This document shows, piece after piece, positions 1 through 10,566 of a stretch of DNA of 64,000 bases. Source of the stretch: Cercospora beticola (lineage: Eukaryota; Ascomycota; Dothideomycetes; Mycosphaerellales; Mycosphaerellaceae); NCBI RefSeq assembly GCF_033473495.1, contig NC_088939.1, positions 806,001-870,000 on the forward strand, in the 5' to 3' direction. The notes below the pieces were generated by a model. It was not told the DNA's origin, did no database searches, and saw only the letters and a list, made by a program, of their open reading frames with translations. Position 1 is the first letter of the stretch. Every line of letters begins with the position of its first letter. Made by a program: the position numbers and the translations under genes.

Positions 1-1505
1 TGCTCAGGTTCTTCCACAGGTGGTTGCTCAGGCTCTTCGACTGGTGGGGTCTCGGGCGCCTCAGTTGGCTGAGGCTCGTGGTGAGATGAGGAAGAGTGAT
101 TAGGTTCAGTATGCTCTGGTGGCCAAGTGTTGTGAGTTGCTATAGGGTGATGAGGCTCATACTCTATTGGCCAAGTGTGGTGGGTATCACGGTTGCTGGA
201 AGAAGTATGATGGCCATAGCCTGAGGAGTGATGGCCGTAGGGCGATGCACTATGCGTTTCGTGGTATGTATGCGCCGATGATACCACGTAGGTTGTTGGC
301 TTGCCATATGTCGTGTGGCCGCCTCCAGGGAGCTTCTCAGTCACCGTCACAGTAGCCTGGACTGTCTGCCTGATCGTTGAGACCGAAGTGCTAGCCGCAA
401 CGGCAGCGAGAGAGCCGGAAGAAGTTGTCGATGCTGCGGAGGCCGAACTAGCACTGACTGCCGCGATGCCAGCAGAGCTTGCGCTGGATGCAGAGTTAGA
501 ACCCGATGCGGAGCTGGACTGGGAGGCAGAGCCGGAGCTAGATGCAGCGCTGCTGGAGCTGCCAGCGTTGTTGCCAGCCGTCAAAACGGTGACTGTTGCG
601 GTAGAGACGGTGGTCGACGCTGCAGCAGCTCCAGCAGGGACCGATACTACCGGAATGGTAACCATCGATGCCTGCCCGCCAGTAACCAATGTCTGCGTAC
701 TGGCGAACTGTGTTGCGGCGCCTGAAAGGACAACCACAGAGACAGACTGAAGGCTGGGGGTGACAGGCAAAGAGACCGATGGAATCGCTACGCTGGGCAC
801 TCCGGAGACAGGCAAGGAGACCGATGGTACCGCCACGCTTGGCACTCCGCCAACTGTCACTACCGAGACGCCTGCTGGTAGCTGTACGGAGCTGAGCGAG
901 GCGGGTAGGGCGACCGAAGGTGTTGCGACGCTGGGCACTCCAGGCAAGGAGATCGATGGAGTCGCTACGCTGGGCACTGCGCCGATCGTGAGTACTGGCA
1001 CGCCTGCTGCTGGTTGAGATACGGCAGAAGTGCCAGGAATGGAGACTGATGGCGTTGCTACACTGGGAAGCCCCCCAATTGTAAGCACCGGGACACCTGC
1101 TGCTGGCGCGGAGGAACTTGAAGAGCCAGATGAGGAGACTGGTGGTACCTCGACACTGGGCACCCCGCCAATCGTGATCACTGGGACACCTCCTGCTTGT
1201 TGAGCGCTAAAGTAGAAGGGTCAGCCATGACCATTTTGACGATTGAAGCTGGATGGTATACCTCGTTGTTGTTGTGCCAGCAGCAGTGGTACTCCCAGAC
1301 GTGGTCCTGGTTGTGGTCACTGGCAAAGGAAGGGGCGTCGTCACTGATAGAGGAAGGTCAGGTAGCTGACGTCGTGCTCGACGGTATCTTTCCACTGCGA
1401 ACAGTCAGTCGAGTACTCTGTCGCACTCGTGATTGACTCACAGGCTTCTGCTCCATGGGCCAAGGAGACGGCCGACAGTGCGGCCGAGATCGTAGTGAGC
1501 TTCAT
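1..1505 (-). CDS. Ser/Thr/Pro-rich secreted or cell-surface protein (partial, 3' end off window)
   Basis: The start is the ATG at 1505-1503, opening MKLTTISAALSAVSLAHG, a typical signal peptide. A confident intron lies at 1207-1261 (GTATAC donor, GCTGAC branch, TTTAG acceptor). An earlier intron ends near 1342 at ctatcag; its donor is uncertain, and the GTGAGT about 98 nt upstream keeps the frame. The mature part holds degenerate tandem units of the form GVPVLTIGGVPSVATPSVS between about 780 and 1200. A Ser/Ala-rich stretch follows, then a His/Tyr/Pro/Glu-rich tail (GHHSSGYGHH, then PPVEEPEQ repeats) that stays open to base 1. The composition suggests a heavily O-glycosylated wall protein or adhesin. 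No enzymatic domain is visible. Whether a GPI signal follows cannot be seen because the end lies outside the window. Confidence 0.7.
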
Positions 1506-2472
1506 CCTGCGACGAAGTACCTGAACAACTAGCACAATAGAGCTCAGGAAGCAAGAAAGAAAAGCAAGCAAGCCCGACCTTTTGTGTATTCAAAGTGCAC
1601 GCGCCTCAGACAGCATCAGTTGAGCCCCTCGTGGACATCTCTGGTTGCTCTGCTCCTCTATTGAAATCTTGTGATAGAGTCAAGCTGACCAAAGAAGATC
1701 TCGTTGGTTGCTTTACTCCATCGAACATGCGAGCATTTCGGAGGACATTGGAACAGACCCGCTAATGGTGTCCTCATTGCCTTGACAGGCATTCGAGCGC
1801 GAGTTGACCTTCTGCATTGACAATCGAAGATGCGAAGGCTGCGTGCTCGGAATGCTCGGATCAGCGAGAGGAGGGGAGTGAGGCATTTTGTATGTGTTGA
1901 AACTGTTGCCTTTCTGGTTGTAGCCGTCTAGTTGGCTGTCTGAATATACTGGAGTCATCTTGGAGTCATTGTCTTTGTGCGCTCTCTTCACGCTCTGTGA
2001 GAAGCAGTACAGACCAGTACACTACAAGTAACACCGGTCAATTCACAACTTGATGGCATCTCAATAGGACGCAAGGTTTGTTGTTTCCTGGCTCCGGGTC
2101 TTGCCAATGGCGGCCTGACGTCTCTGCTAAGCACGTTAAACGGCCTGGCTGTACCACAATTTGGAGCTGTCATGCTCAACCAGAATTTCTCATTCGCTGC
2201 TTGTTGAGCAGCTCGAAGCTCATCGATTTGAGCACTTCGATCATATTCATGGCGCTGAATATCGCCATGTTCCAAGGTGTCAACAGAACAATGCAATGAT
2301 GATGTTGAGAAAGCGGAGTTTGAATGGAAGGACGAGGCCAGCGCCAAGACAATCACCCCTCGCGATCTTTTGTTGACGCGGGATCAACAACACAGCAGCT
2401 TTGCGACACGCGCACCACCTCCGACAGCACTACCACAACAACATCGCACCCAGCAGCGCATACCTGCAGACG
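1506..2472. promoter_or_regulatory. divergent intergenic region, surface protein / nuf2
   Basis: About 970 bp between two genes that start outward. It must hold both promoters. The small overlapping ORFs here show no domain and no coherent protein composition. No individual motif is claimed. Confidence 0.5.
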
Positions 2473-3995
2473 ATGCCGAGTATGGACTACAATCCTAGAA
2501 TGAGCATGGCCGGCGGCAGAACAGTATCTAGCCAGCAGAAGAAGCAGAAAGAGCCGGATGAGGATGCATTCATGACACTGGTATGCGCATACACAATCGA
2601 GAGCAGTGCCGGGCAGTGCGAACTGACGAGAGTATAGCCCGACAAGGAAATCGCAGGATGCATCAGCGACATTGGAATCAACTTCACACTGGAGGACCTT
2701 AGGAAGCCCAATCCACAGCAGATACAGAAAGTGTTCGAATGGTTCGCGGAACTGCTCACGAACACGACGCGCGAAGTCGTTGCGCCCGCGATGCGCGCAG
2801 CAGCAGAAGACATGTGCGGCGACGACGCAGAGCGGATCTTCACAGCAGACACGCGCGAATTAATGGGCTTCTTCATCGTCATGCGCAAATTGCTTCTCGA
2901 GTGCGGCATCAAAGACTTCACCTTCAGCGACATCTACCGACCGACACATCCTCGCCTGGTGAAGATTTTCAGCTACATAATCAACTTCATTCGATTCCGC
3001 GAAAGCCAGACAAACGTGATAGACGAGCATTACAACAGCTCCGAGCGCACGAAGAACACCATCGAGCAGTTATACCATGCGAATCAAGACAAGGAAGATC
3101 AGCTACAAGAAATGCAACAGAACCGCAAAAACGTCGAAGCCGCGCTTCAGCAGAAAGAGCAACGATCCACAGAACTCAAAACCCGCCTCCTCGAGCTCAA
3201 GAAGGCCCAAGAACGCGTCACCGAAAAGCTCGAGCGCGTCAAAGGCGAACAGTCCCGCCTGAAATCTCTCCTCGAAGACAAAACTACATCCGTCATGCAA
3301 ACACGCGCCGAAGCCGCGAAGCTTCGTCCCTACACCGAACAGTCCCCCGCACACCTTGAACAATCCCTCCGAGACCTCAGCTCGAACCTCGCAAGCGATC
3401 GAAACGAGATCGCACGCCTCGATAAACGCTCCCGAGCACTCCAGACATCATGCGATACCTTTTCCCTCCTCCAAACCGACATCTCATCTCTGACGAGGTT
3501 ACTCTCAGATCTAGATCAAGAGCTGCAGAAAGAGGAAGAGGAGCAACGTGCAGCGGCGAAGAATCGCGATGCGTTGACAGAGAAGTCGAACAATGTGCGG
3601 GAAGTGGAGAGGCAAGAGAAAATGTTGCGGAAACAATTACAGCAATGGCAAGATCGAACGGAGAAGCTGCGGAAAGACGCGGAGACAAGGGCGCAGAATG
3701 CGAAGGGGAAAATGGAGGCTTTGCGCGCGACGCATAGAGAATTGACAGCTGAGAGGAGGGAACGAGGAGATCAGGTGGAGAAGAGGAGGGTGAGGATTGA
3801 GCAGACGGAGAAGAAGGTGAGTTCGAATCTGTCTATAGAGTGTTTGGTGGAGTCCGAGATGCTAACTTACCTGTGTTCTAGATGGCCGACTTGAAAGAAC
3901 AGATCGAGCACGAGGTACAGGCTGCGAGAGAGGAGTACATGAAGATGGAAAGCCATATTCGGCTGTACATCACGGAGATGGAGCAGAACCTCTGA
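2473..3995 (+). CDS. nuf2: kinetochore protein Nuf2 (Ndc80 complex)
   Basis: Three exons (introns 2581-2637 and 3817-3881, both phase 0) give 466 aa, the normal Nuf2 size. Residues about 30-150 match the Nuf2 calponin-homology head: [16 protein letters not shown], then the [13 protein letters not shown] and [15 protein letters not shown] segments typical of the family. The rest is a long heptad-rich coiled coil (Lys/Glu/Gln-rich) ending in EMEQNL. Nuf2 pairs with Ndc80 in the four-subunit complex that links kinetochores to microtubules. The start at 2473 ([12 protein letters not shown]) is the first ATG before the conserved head; in-frame ATGs at 2482 and 2500 are alternatives. Confidence 0.95.
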
Positions 3996-4579
3996 GAATG
4001 ATGATGATTTGCATCTGGACATTGAAGCGCAAAGCAGAGAGGCTGCTGGTTGTACATATTTTGACGATACCCAATGACTCTTTTTCTGTTCGACACACTG
4101 CTGTGCATAGCTACTCTGCTTGCGATGTTACAATTTCCAGAGTTCACGAGTCCTGTTATACAGTCAGCGACCACTCTTGTGATTGAAAGCTGCAATAAAT
4201 GGTAGAGAAGATTTCGTGTTCAGATATAGAGATCGTGTCTCGTGCAAAGCTAGTCCGCAGCAAAAAGAGTACAAGTCTTTCTCAGACTGGTGCCAGCTGG
4301 TGTATCATCATGAAAGGGCGACGAAAGGATGGGACCAATACTCACATTCTGGTTGTCGAATTGTATTAGGGAAGCTGAAGTGCATATGTTTCTGGTATCT
4401 GCTTTGAGCTTGTTAGCATGAGTACAAGCAACGAACATGTTCAGCGAATGCGTGATGATAGACGTAGTCAGGAATAATAACGTATTGCTCCACATGATTG
4501 TTAGGAACAGGTCTGTGAATTTAACTGTTGTTCTCATCATGAAAGTTAGTGCAAGAGAGAATAGCAGACTCACCAAGAA
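3996..4579. other. convergent 3' intergenic region
   Basis: About 580 bp between two convergent genes. AATAAA at 4194-4199 could serve as the nuf2 polyadenylation signal. Nothing else is recognised. Confidence 0.4.
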
Positions 4580-5254
4580 TCAGTAGCGCACAGGCTGCGG
4601 CATTTGTTCGAAAGTGCACCAGCGCTGAGCAACTGTTCGAGCTTTGACAGTCCGGCCGACTGATAGGTCACCTAAGCGCTTGGTTGTCATGTTAAGTATT
4701 GGAAGTTCTTCGTCCCATGGGCTCGGTTGCCTCTGGCCATGTGAACTGCTGAGGTCTTCGGTCTGCGGTTGCCATTCGGCTAGGATCAGCTTGCTGTTCG
4801 TGCTGTGCGCCGCCTCGACAGCGTTAGCGAAGGTCCTGTTCAGCCCTTGTGCAGAAAACGCTGAAGTCGGTCGATGCAACTCGAGAGGGTTCAGAATGGC
4901 GAGGATAGGCTGTGCATCTTGTCGACGCAAAGCAGTGTCCGTCTCTCCAGCTCGTTTCGCCACGTTGACGCCGTAGACAGCCAGATAAGCGCGAAGATGC
5001 GTTATATCTGGACAGAAGGCCAATTTGAGCGTGCGTGAAGTCGATAAGAGCCGGAGAGTCGGTATCTGCAGCCAGTCGTCAAGGCCATCCATGCTCCTCG
5101 AGGTCGTCGCCGGTGGCTCTCTGAAAGCCGTCAAGAACTCTTCTTTGGAGGAGCAGATAATCAGAGTCGATGGCGGAGCATGCGACTTGAGAATATGCTG
5201 TACAAACTCCTGCACATTCTGGATCTCCAGCACGACGTGACGCGAGGATGCCAT
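4580..5254 (-). CDS. conserved-looking protein of unknown function
   Basis: A single exon of 224 aa from the ATG at 5254 (MASSRHVVLEIQNVQEF). The frame stays open upstream to 5461, but that part (Arg/His/Ala-rich) looks like leader sequence. The body alternates hydrophobic strands and helices, for example STLIICSSKEEFL and LRLLSTSRTLKLAFCPDITHL, which gives the impression of an alpha/beta fold. No Walker motif, metal site, signal peptide or membrane span is visible. The family was not identified and no function is assigned. Confidence 0.7.
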   Translation of the reverse strand: MASSRHVVLEIQNVQEFVQHILKSHAPPSTLIICSSKEEFLTAFREPPATTSRSMDGLDDWLQIPTLRLLSTSRTLKLAFCPDITHLRAYLAVYGVNVAKRAGETDTALRRQDAQPILAILNPLELHRPTSAFSAQGLNRTFANAVEAAHSTNSKLILAEWQPQTEDLSSSHGQRQPSPWDEELPILNMTTKRLGDLSVGRTVKARTVAQRWCTFEQMPQPVRY

Positions 5255-6639
5255 CTCTGGTGCCGGTTCGCAGCTCAACTGGGACCCATGCACGCGTTTA
5301 TGATGGGGCGCAGACCATTGCGTAGTACGAGGTGCTGCGACATGTGCACCTGCCGTCTGAGATGTAGCGTCGCGTCCTCGCACGACATGCGTGTGAAGTT
5401 GGTAAACAATTGGTGCAAAAGCTGAGATCTGAATCGGAAGCTTTTTCTCTGTCTTGCGCACGAGCCTCTAATCCTTGGCATTGCCGGCCCGATGCGCTTG
5501 CCTCCAACCTCCGTTTCTTTGTATCGCGGTCTTTATTCTGATTCTCATCACATCACATTGTACAGTGCGATATCGATCCCGGAAACAGCTACTATACTCA
5601 CCAAAGACTCCAATACCACGCCGTGACTTCATTTCACGTGCTCGGCCGCCATCAGCGCCGCCTTGTTCCAAAGACCAGCGTTTCCGGGCGACAGTCAGTG
5701 CTGCCGCTGTAACGCGAGACAAACGGGGCTGGGTCCGAGATGTATTTTCATGAATACATAGTACTTTACACATGCGCAGTGGAACGCGCGAAATTGCCCG
5801 GGCATTCGTCTGCAAAATTTTGAACAGCCTATATACCTCTACGAACCCCCTATATTCGTCATGGCCAGACGCTTCTGCGGCCCTATACCGAACAACATGA
5901 GATCTGACGAAAGCATGGCAAGACTACTAAGCTATCTAACGGGCGCAAATCGCTACTGATAGCACTCTTAGCTGGCGACACTCTTTGATCGCAATAACTG
6001 TCCAGTCGACATCGAAAAGTCGGATACATGTCGGCAATATCAGAGATGATGGGGTTAACGCGAGCAGCCCTGCATCACTGGTTGATGTGCCATCTCACCT
6101 CCGCTTCACAGTCAAAGATGATGCAAGACGAGCCACTGCGCCAATATGCGCAAGGTTTAGCCATCTCTTGCTCTGATACGACCAGAGTATGAAGGAGTGG
6201 TACTCGTCAAACTTCAGTTCGAAGTTTCGCACCTTCGCATGATACCGACCCTTTTCCATAACGGACAAAGTTCTATGTTACAAGGCGTTCGTCCCTATGT
6301 GACAATTCACGTGCTGCCTCGTCAGTCCACTGAAAGGAACAATGCGATTATCCGTCTTTGTCTTCGTGTTGGTCAATATGGGTGTGTCAAAAATGTCACG
6401 GAGACATGACCAGCAGACAATGTGATTATGGAGGCATCTGCTTATAGCTGGTCTCCAGCGTCCGCTGCGGAATACATGCCAGACGCTTCATCTCCCTCAC
6501 ACTCGACTCGCAAATCTCGGAAGCAATTGCACAAGCATAACAAGCACTCGACACGCGCTTCGCCAACACTTAAAACGACTAGCTGCAGGACAGCAGTTAC
6601 CCCGAACACAAACGTGTACACCAAAACAGACTCGACGCC
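5255..6639. promoter_or_regulatory. divergent intergenic region
   Basis: About 1.4 kb between two outward-facing genes. It contains only short overlapping ORFs without recognisable domains. It presumably carries both promoters and 5' UTRs. Confidence 0.4.
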
Positions 6640-7815
6640 ATGAATCCGACACTTTCAAGAGTTGTCCTGTTCAACGAAGAGGATTCGTTTCACCGTATGG
6701 AGCATTTCAACTCTAGCGATGTACGGGGTCCGGATCTCACTTTTCCAATCCACCCGCTCTTCCAGACAATTGAGGGAACAAAGGACGATGAATATCGATA
6801 TCCTGTCACGGCCTGTCGATTGGCATCCTTGCTGCTGGAAAAGGCTTTACCCTTTTTCCATTCCATTCTCGTGGTAGGCGACTCTGTCGTAAACTGTAAC
6901 AATGGTACACTCAAGCACATTTGTCCCGAACCAAAAGCTTCGCTAACCATTGTCGAGCAGCAGATGACACGCGCCAAGTTGAATGAACTTGCCACTGGTG
7001 TTCGCATCATCCCTAGTCCACCGGACAAGAGCAATGTGGACGCATTGTGCGATCCACAGAGCCTCGTCACATTTCGGCAGCTGCCCGGCCCGGGTAGTGT
7101 CATTCTTCTCAACGTCGACAGGCTCGATGACATTATGGAAGCGGAAGACGATGGACACTTTGTCGCCATGCTTTGGTCTACGATAGTTCTAGCCACCACT
7201 CTCGTCCACGAGCTGGTCCACGCGGCAGTGTACAGCATGCACACATGTCGCTGCACCGGCATATTCGTCGGAGGATCGCAAACCTCGGAAAATGGCTTCG
7301 ATCCAGAGACCTTTCTATTCGGTGGTATTCTAAATCGGTTCGGAGTAGCGGATGACCTGCCTTGCTACTTTATCGATGAAGAACCAAGCTCTTTCCTGGG
7401 CATGATCTGTTGCGAAGAGTATCCAAACTTCACCAGAATGAATAATCTTGCACCGGGGATTCAAGCAAGGTTCCGAGGCCCTCCGCTCGCTGACACCTAT
7501 GTCTATTGGAGTACGCCTTTCCCTTGGGTCCATGACCTGTTGCAGCAAAGCTTCTGGGACAATGCACTAACAGGTGGTAACAACGCGTTGCATCCGCCAC
7601 GGACTTCTGGGGTGATCATGGCAGAAAGTGCAGATCCAGCGGTCAAAGCGCAACAGCAGCAAATTCGTGCTATACAGCTCATGGCAAGTGGTGAGTACGA
7701 GGTCAACGAGCGTGGCATTATTTCCCTGAGCTCAGCCGCTACTGAACCAGAAGACGATGACAGTGAACGGATCACGACCTCGTCTGAAGGAGAAGAAGAA
7801 GAGCAACAGGAGTAA
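6640..7815 (+). CDS. putative zinc-dependent metallopeptidase-like protein (HExxH)
   Basis: An uninterrupted 391-aa ORF. Residues 190-194 are HELVH inside a hydrophobic helix (LATTLVHELVHAAVY), the HExxH zinc site of gluzincin/metzincin-type peptidases. About 23 residues later SENGFDPETFLFGG offers Glu217 or Glu223 as a possible third ligand. The N-terminal half includes an Asn-Val-Asp segment (VILLNVDRLDD) before the HExxH helix. The C-terminus is a disordered acidic tail (EPEDDDSERI, then a Glu run). There is no signal peptide, so the protein is probably intracellular. The motif is seen; peptidase activity is inferred. The family was not recognised by name. Confidence 0.75.
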   Translation: MNPTLSRVVLFNEEDSFHRMEHFNSSDVRGPDLTFPIHPLFQTIEGTKDDEYRYPVTACRLASLLLEKALPFFHSILVVGDSVVNCNNGTLKHICPEPKASLTIVEQQMTRAKLNELATGVRIIPSPPDKSNVDALCDPQSLVTFRQLPGPGSVILLNVDRLDDIMEAEDDGHFVAMLWSTIVLATTLVHELVHAAVYSMHTCRCTGIFVGGSQTSENGFDPETFLFGGILNRFGVADDLPCYFIDEEPSSFLGMICCEEYPNFTRMNNLAPGIQARFRGPPLADTYVYWSTPFPWVHDLLQQSFWDNALTGGNNALHPPRTSGVIMAESADPAVKAQQQQIRAIQLMASGEYEVNERGIISLSSAATEPEDDDSERITTSSEGEEEEQQE

Positions 7816-8415
7816 GAGATCCGATGGCAGCTGACTCAAACACAACCATCTTCTTCGAGCTTAGGCCTCAGATAAGCCGGACAGGATCACCTACCAAAGG
7901 CTAGCGTCCATTATCAGAAGCGCAACGACTCAAAACCTTCAAGCTAGACAGATGCTCACCATGTTACAATCAGAGATTGCTATTCACTTCCAAAACTCTC
8001 TCTTTTCGCTTTGTATCCCCGCTTCCTTCGTTGTCGACCACGACTCCATGCAGGCCGACATAAATAGCCTTAAGCGTACACGTATGTTTGACGAGCGCCC
8101 GCCCTATGTAGTGTTGATCGATTTTAGGTAGATACGACTCATCGATAGCGCCCAGAACCTCGCTCCTGCAGCACCGCGAAGCCTCCAAGTGAGCACCTCA
8201 CTTCCTTCTCCAACAAACTTCAAACCCACCAGATCCTGCCTGATATGATTCGAAATCGCGAGAGCACTCACGGTCTTAGACAAAGGACTGCGACTGCCTT
8301 GCCGCTCAATGACGATTAGCAATCGCAGCAAACACATTTGGTACATAAAATTGCACACGAACCATAAAGTTTGCACATCCGATCTAGCATCACTATCTGT
8401 CGCTCAATCACTGTC
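7816..8415. other. intergenic region
   Basis: 600 bp between two genes on the + strand. It holds the 3' UTR of the HExxH gene and the promoter of the F-box gene. Nothing specific is recognised. Confidence 0.4.
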
Positions 8416-9331
8416 ATGAAGACGAAACTGCGCTGGGAATCCGACAATCCTTTCGAGAGTCTCGATGGGAAGGACGGTGAAGGCAACGAGGTACGTGAGC
8501 CATTTTCTGTTCGTCTTGGAGAAGATGATCAGACTGACTACTGGACAGATCGAGATCCCTCTCAGCCCTGCCGAGAAAGTCTTCAGCATCTTTGAACTCG
8601 CCCAGCATATCTTCCTCGATCTTCCACCACGCGATATCCTCGTCAACATCCAACGCACTTGCAAGCAATTTCAAGCAGTCGTAGACGGTTCTAGATCACT
8701 CCAACAAGCACTCTTCTTCGAACCGATTTCCAGCATCCGACTCCAAGTCGCTCGTTGTTACAAACGAAGTCGATGCGAGGGCAGATGGATGCTTTCTACT
8801 CTCAAAAACCCATACTGCGGAACGAAAGGCGATTCTTACTGCATCTGGATCCACCCAATGATCGGTAAAATCAGAGAAAATGACCCAGATTACGAAGCTC
8901 GATGCACTTACATCAAAGCTTCATGGAGAAGGCAACTGGTCGCTCAACCTTCAATCTCATCGTGTGCATTAATCGATGACGACGTTGGCGGGGTTGTAGA
9001 CGACGAGGAGGAAGTCGTCTTCGCAGCAAATTCGAAAGGCATGCTAGTCAGTGAAATTGCAAAGCTTTGCACTGGCTTTGCAAGGGAGAGAAATGTTTAC
9101 ATGGACGGTGTGGCATATCGGTATCTTGACCAAAGTTGGGCGTGGCACCATCTGCCTGCAGGAGAGTTGCTGGAGGAATTGCATGCCAGTCTTGACCATC
9201 ATGATGGAGATGCGATTAACCGTTGGTGCGAGAGTGGAGGACATTATAATCATTCTTTCTCGGTTGCGGCGAGGGATGAGAGGGAGGCAAGGCTTGCTAA
9301 GCTCAGAGCGGGCTATGCGGGCAGAGTATAG
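8416..9331 (+). CDS. F-box domain protein
   Basis: Two exons: 8416-8490 and 8549-9331, with an intron of GTACGT donor, ACTGAC branch and ACAG acceptor, phase 0; 285 aa. Residues about 32-62 (KVFSIFELAQHIFLDLP, then DILVNIQRTCKQF) form the F-box helix pattern of a large fungal family. It continues into the family's RSLQQALFFEP segment. The F-box would dock to Skp1 in an SCF ubiquitin ligase; the C-terminal part should bind substrate. No LRR or WD repeats are visible. The family is expanded in Dothideomycetes and individual members are usually uncharacterised. The substrate is unknown. Confidence 0.85.
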
Positions 9332-9764
9332 CTGCGCTTACACCACTCGTAAGGGGAATCGAACGCCACCTTTGTTGTCGAAGAAGTTCCTCGCAACCAT
9401 TACATATACTTTTCGGACTCCGTAAATGTGGAGTCGGGCGAATGGCGCTGAAGTAATTGATGCATATGTCTCGATGATGGGCGCAGAAATATGCGCTCCA
9501 TCCTTACCACTACCATCATTTACGAAATGACGAATCGAAGTCGGTGTAATCGAAGTCTTACGACAACAGCTACAAGATCATACAACTTGTCGCATTTCCT
9601 GTCGATACATACTTACAACCGTAATTCTGTAGAACGAGCTCTACTGATCAAGTAAAACTCTCCATACCCGAAGCACAACCCTTTAAACTCCATATATCCA
9701 TGTCCATATCCATGACTGCGCCACATCTCTTCGTATACAGATCTCGTCCTCTACCTTCTGTCCT
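9332..9764. other. convergent 3' intergenic region
   Basis: About 430 bp between the 3' ends of the F-box and Pmp3-like genes. No feature is recognised beyond the expected UTRs. Confidence 0.4.
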
Positions 9765-10300
9765 TCATGGCCCTTGAATCTTATTATCCCCAGTAGCCTG
9801 CTGATACGATGGCGGTGGAGCATCATCTGTTCCATTACTCGGTCCTGCCTGCGACGTCGATGCCGGAGGCTGCACATCAGCCGGTGCAGGACGTGGCTGA
9901 GGCTTCGTCTGCTGTTGCGGGAACTGTGCATTCGGCGTGCTGGCGTTCACTGTTCCATAGCCTTGCTGTCCTTGCTGTGGTGCAGCATATTGTGGCTGGC
10001 CGGTGGTTTGTACGTAGTAGTATGTGACATTGCCGCGCTCGGCGTCCTGTTGCGCGACTTGCTCGTAGGTCGGGTCGGGGGAGATGGAGATGATGTACCA
10101 GGCGTGGAGGAGACCGGGGAGGTATGCGAGACCTGGTGGGACTGTCAGTAGGGGACAATCGAAGTGGATGCGAGTGGAGTCTTACAGCAGAGGGCGATGT
10201 TGATCAGACTGTCTGCCGAGCAGATGCCCCGCTTCACCCACACGGCGATGGGTGGGAAGAGGATGGCGATGAGGCCGAGGAAGATGTCGCTGCCGCACAT
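9765..10300 (-). CDS. Pmp3/Sna-family small membrane protein with a PPxY tail
   Basis: Two exons: 10186-10300 and 9765-10132, intron 10133-10185; 160 aa. The N-terminus, CGSDIFLGLIAILFPPIAVW followed by KRGICSADSLINIALC and LPGLLHAWYII, is the two-helix Pmp3/RCI2 proteolipid domain. Unlike 55-aa Pmp3 itself, it carries a Gln/Pro-rich cytosolic tail of about 100 aa ending near DDAPPPSYQQ. PPSY is a PPxY motif. In yeast Sna3 and Sna4 such motifs recruit the Rsp5 ubiquitin ligase for endosomal sorting, so a Sna3-like role is more likely than plain Pmp3. It shares a 266-bp divergent promoter with mtr3. Confidence 0.9.
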
Positions 10301-10566
10301 TGTGGGTGTGCAGTTTCGTTCTCGTCGTGTGTGTTGGTGGGAGAGGAGTGAGAGAGAACAGAATCGAAATGTCGCCGCCTGGGATCAGCAGCTATCGAGG
10401 TCTCGTGAGTGTGAACCGCACAGCCACAAACCAATGACGCATCTGCAGGAACAACCAATCGAACCCTTGCGGCGTTTGTGGCGTTCCATCTCCAGCCAAA
10501 CTTCACCTCTAGAAAGTCCATGCCAAGCATCAACATCAACACCTCAAGAAACAGGCAACAAAAACA
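10301..10566. promoter_or_regulatory. compact bidirectional promoter, Pmp3-like gene / mtr3
   Basis: Only 266 bp separate the two outward-facing start codons, so both core promoters must be here or overlap. No specific transcription-factor site is claimed. Confidence 0.6.
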
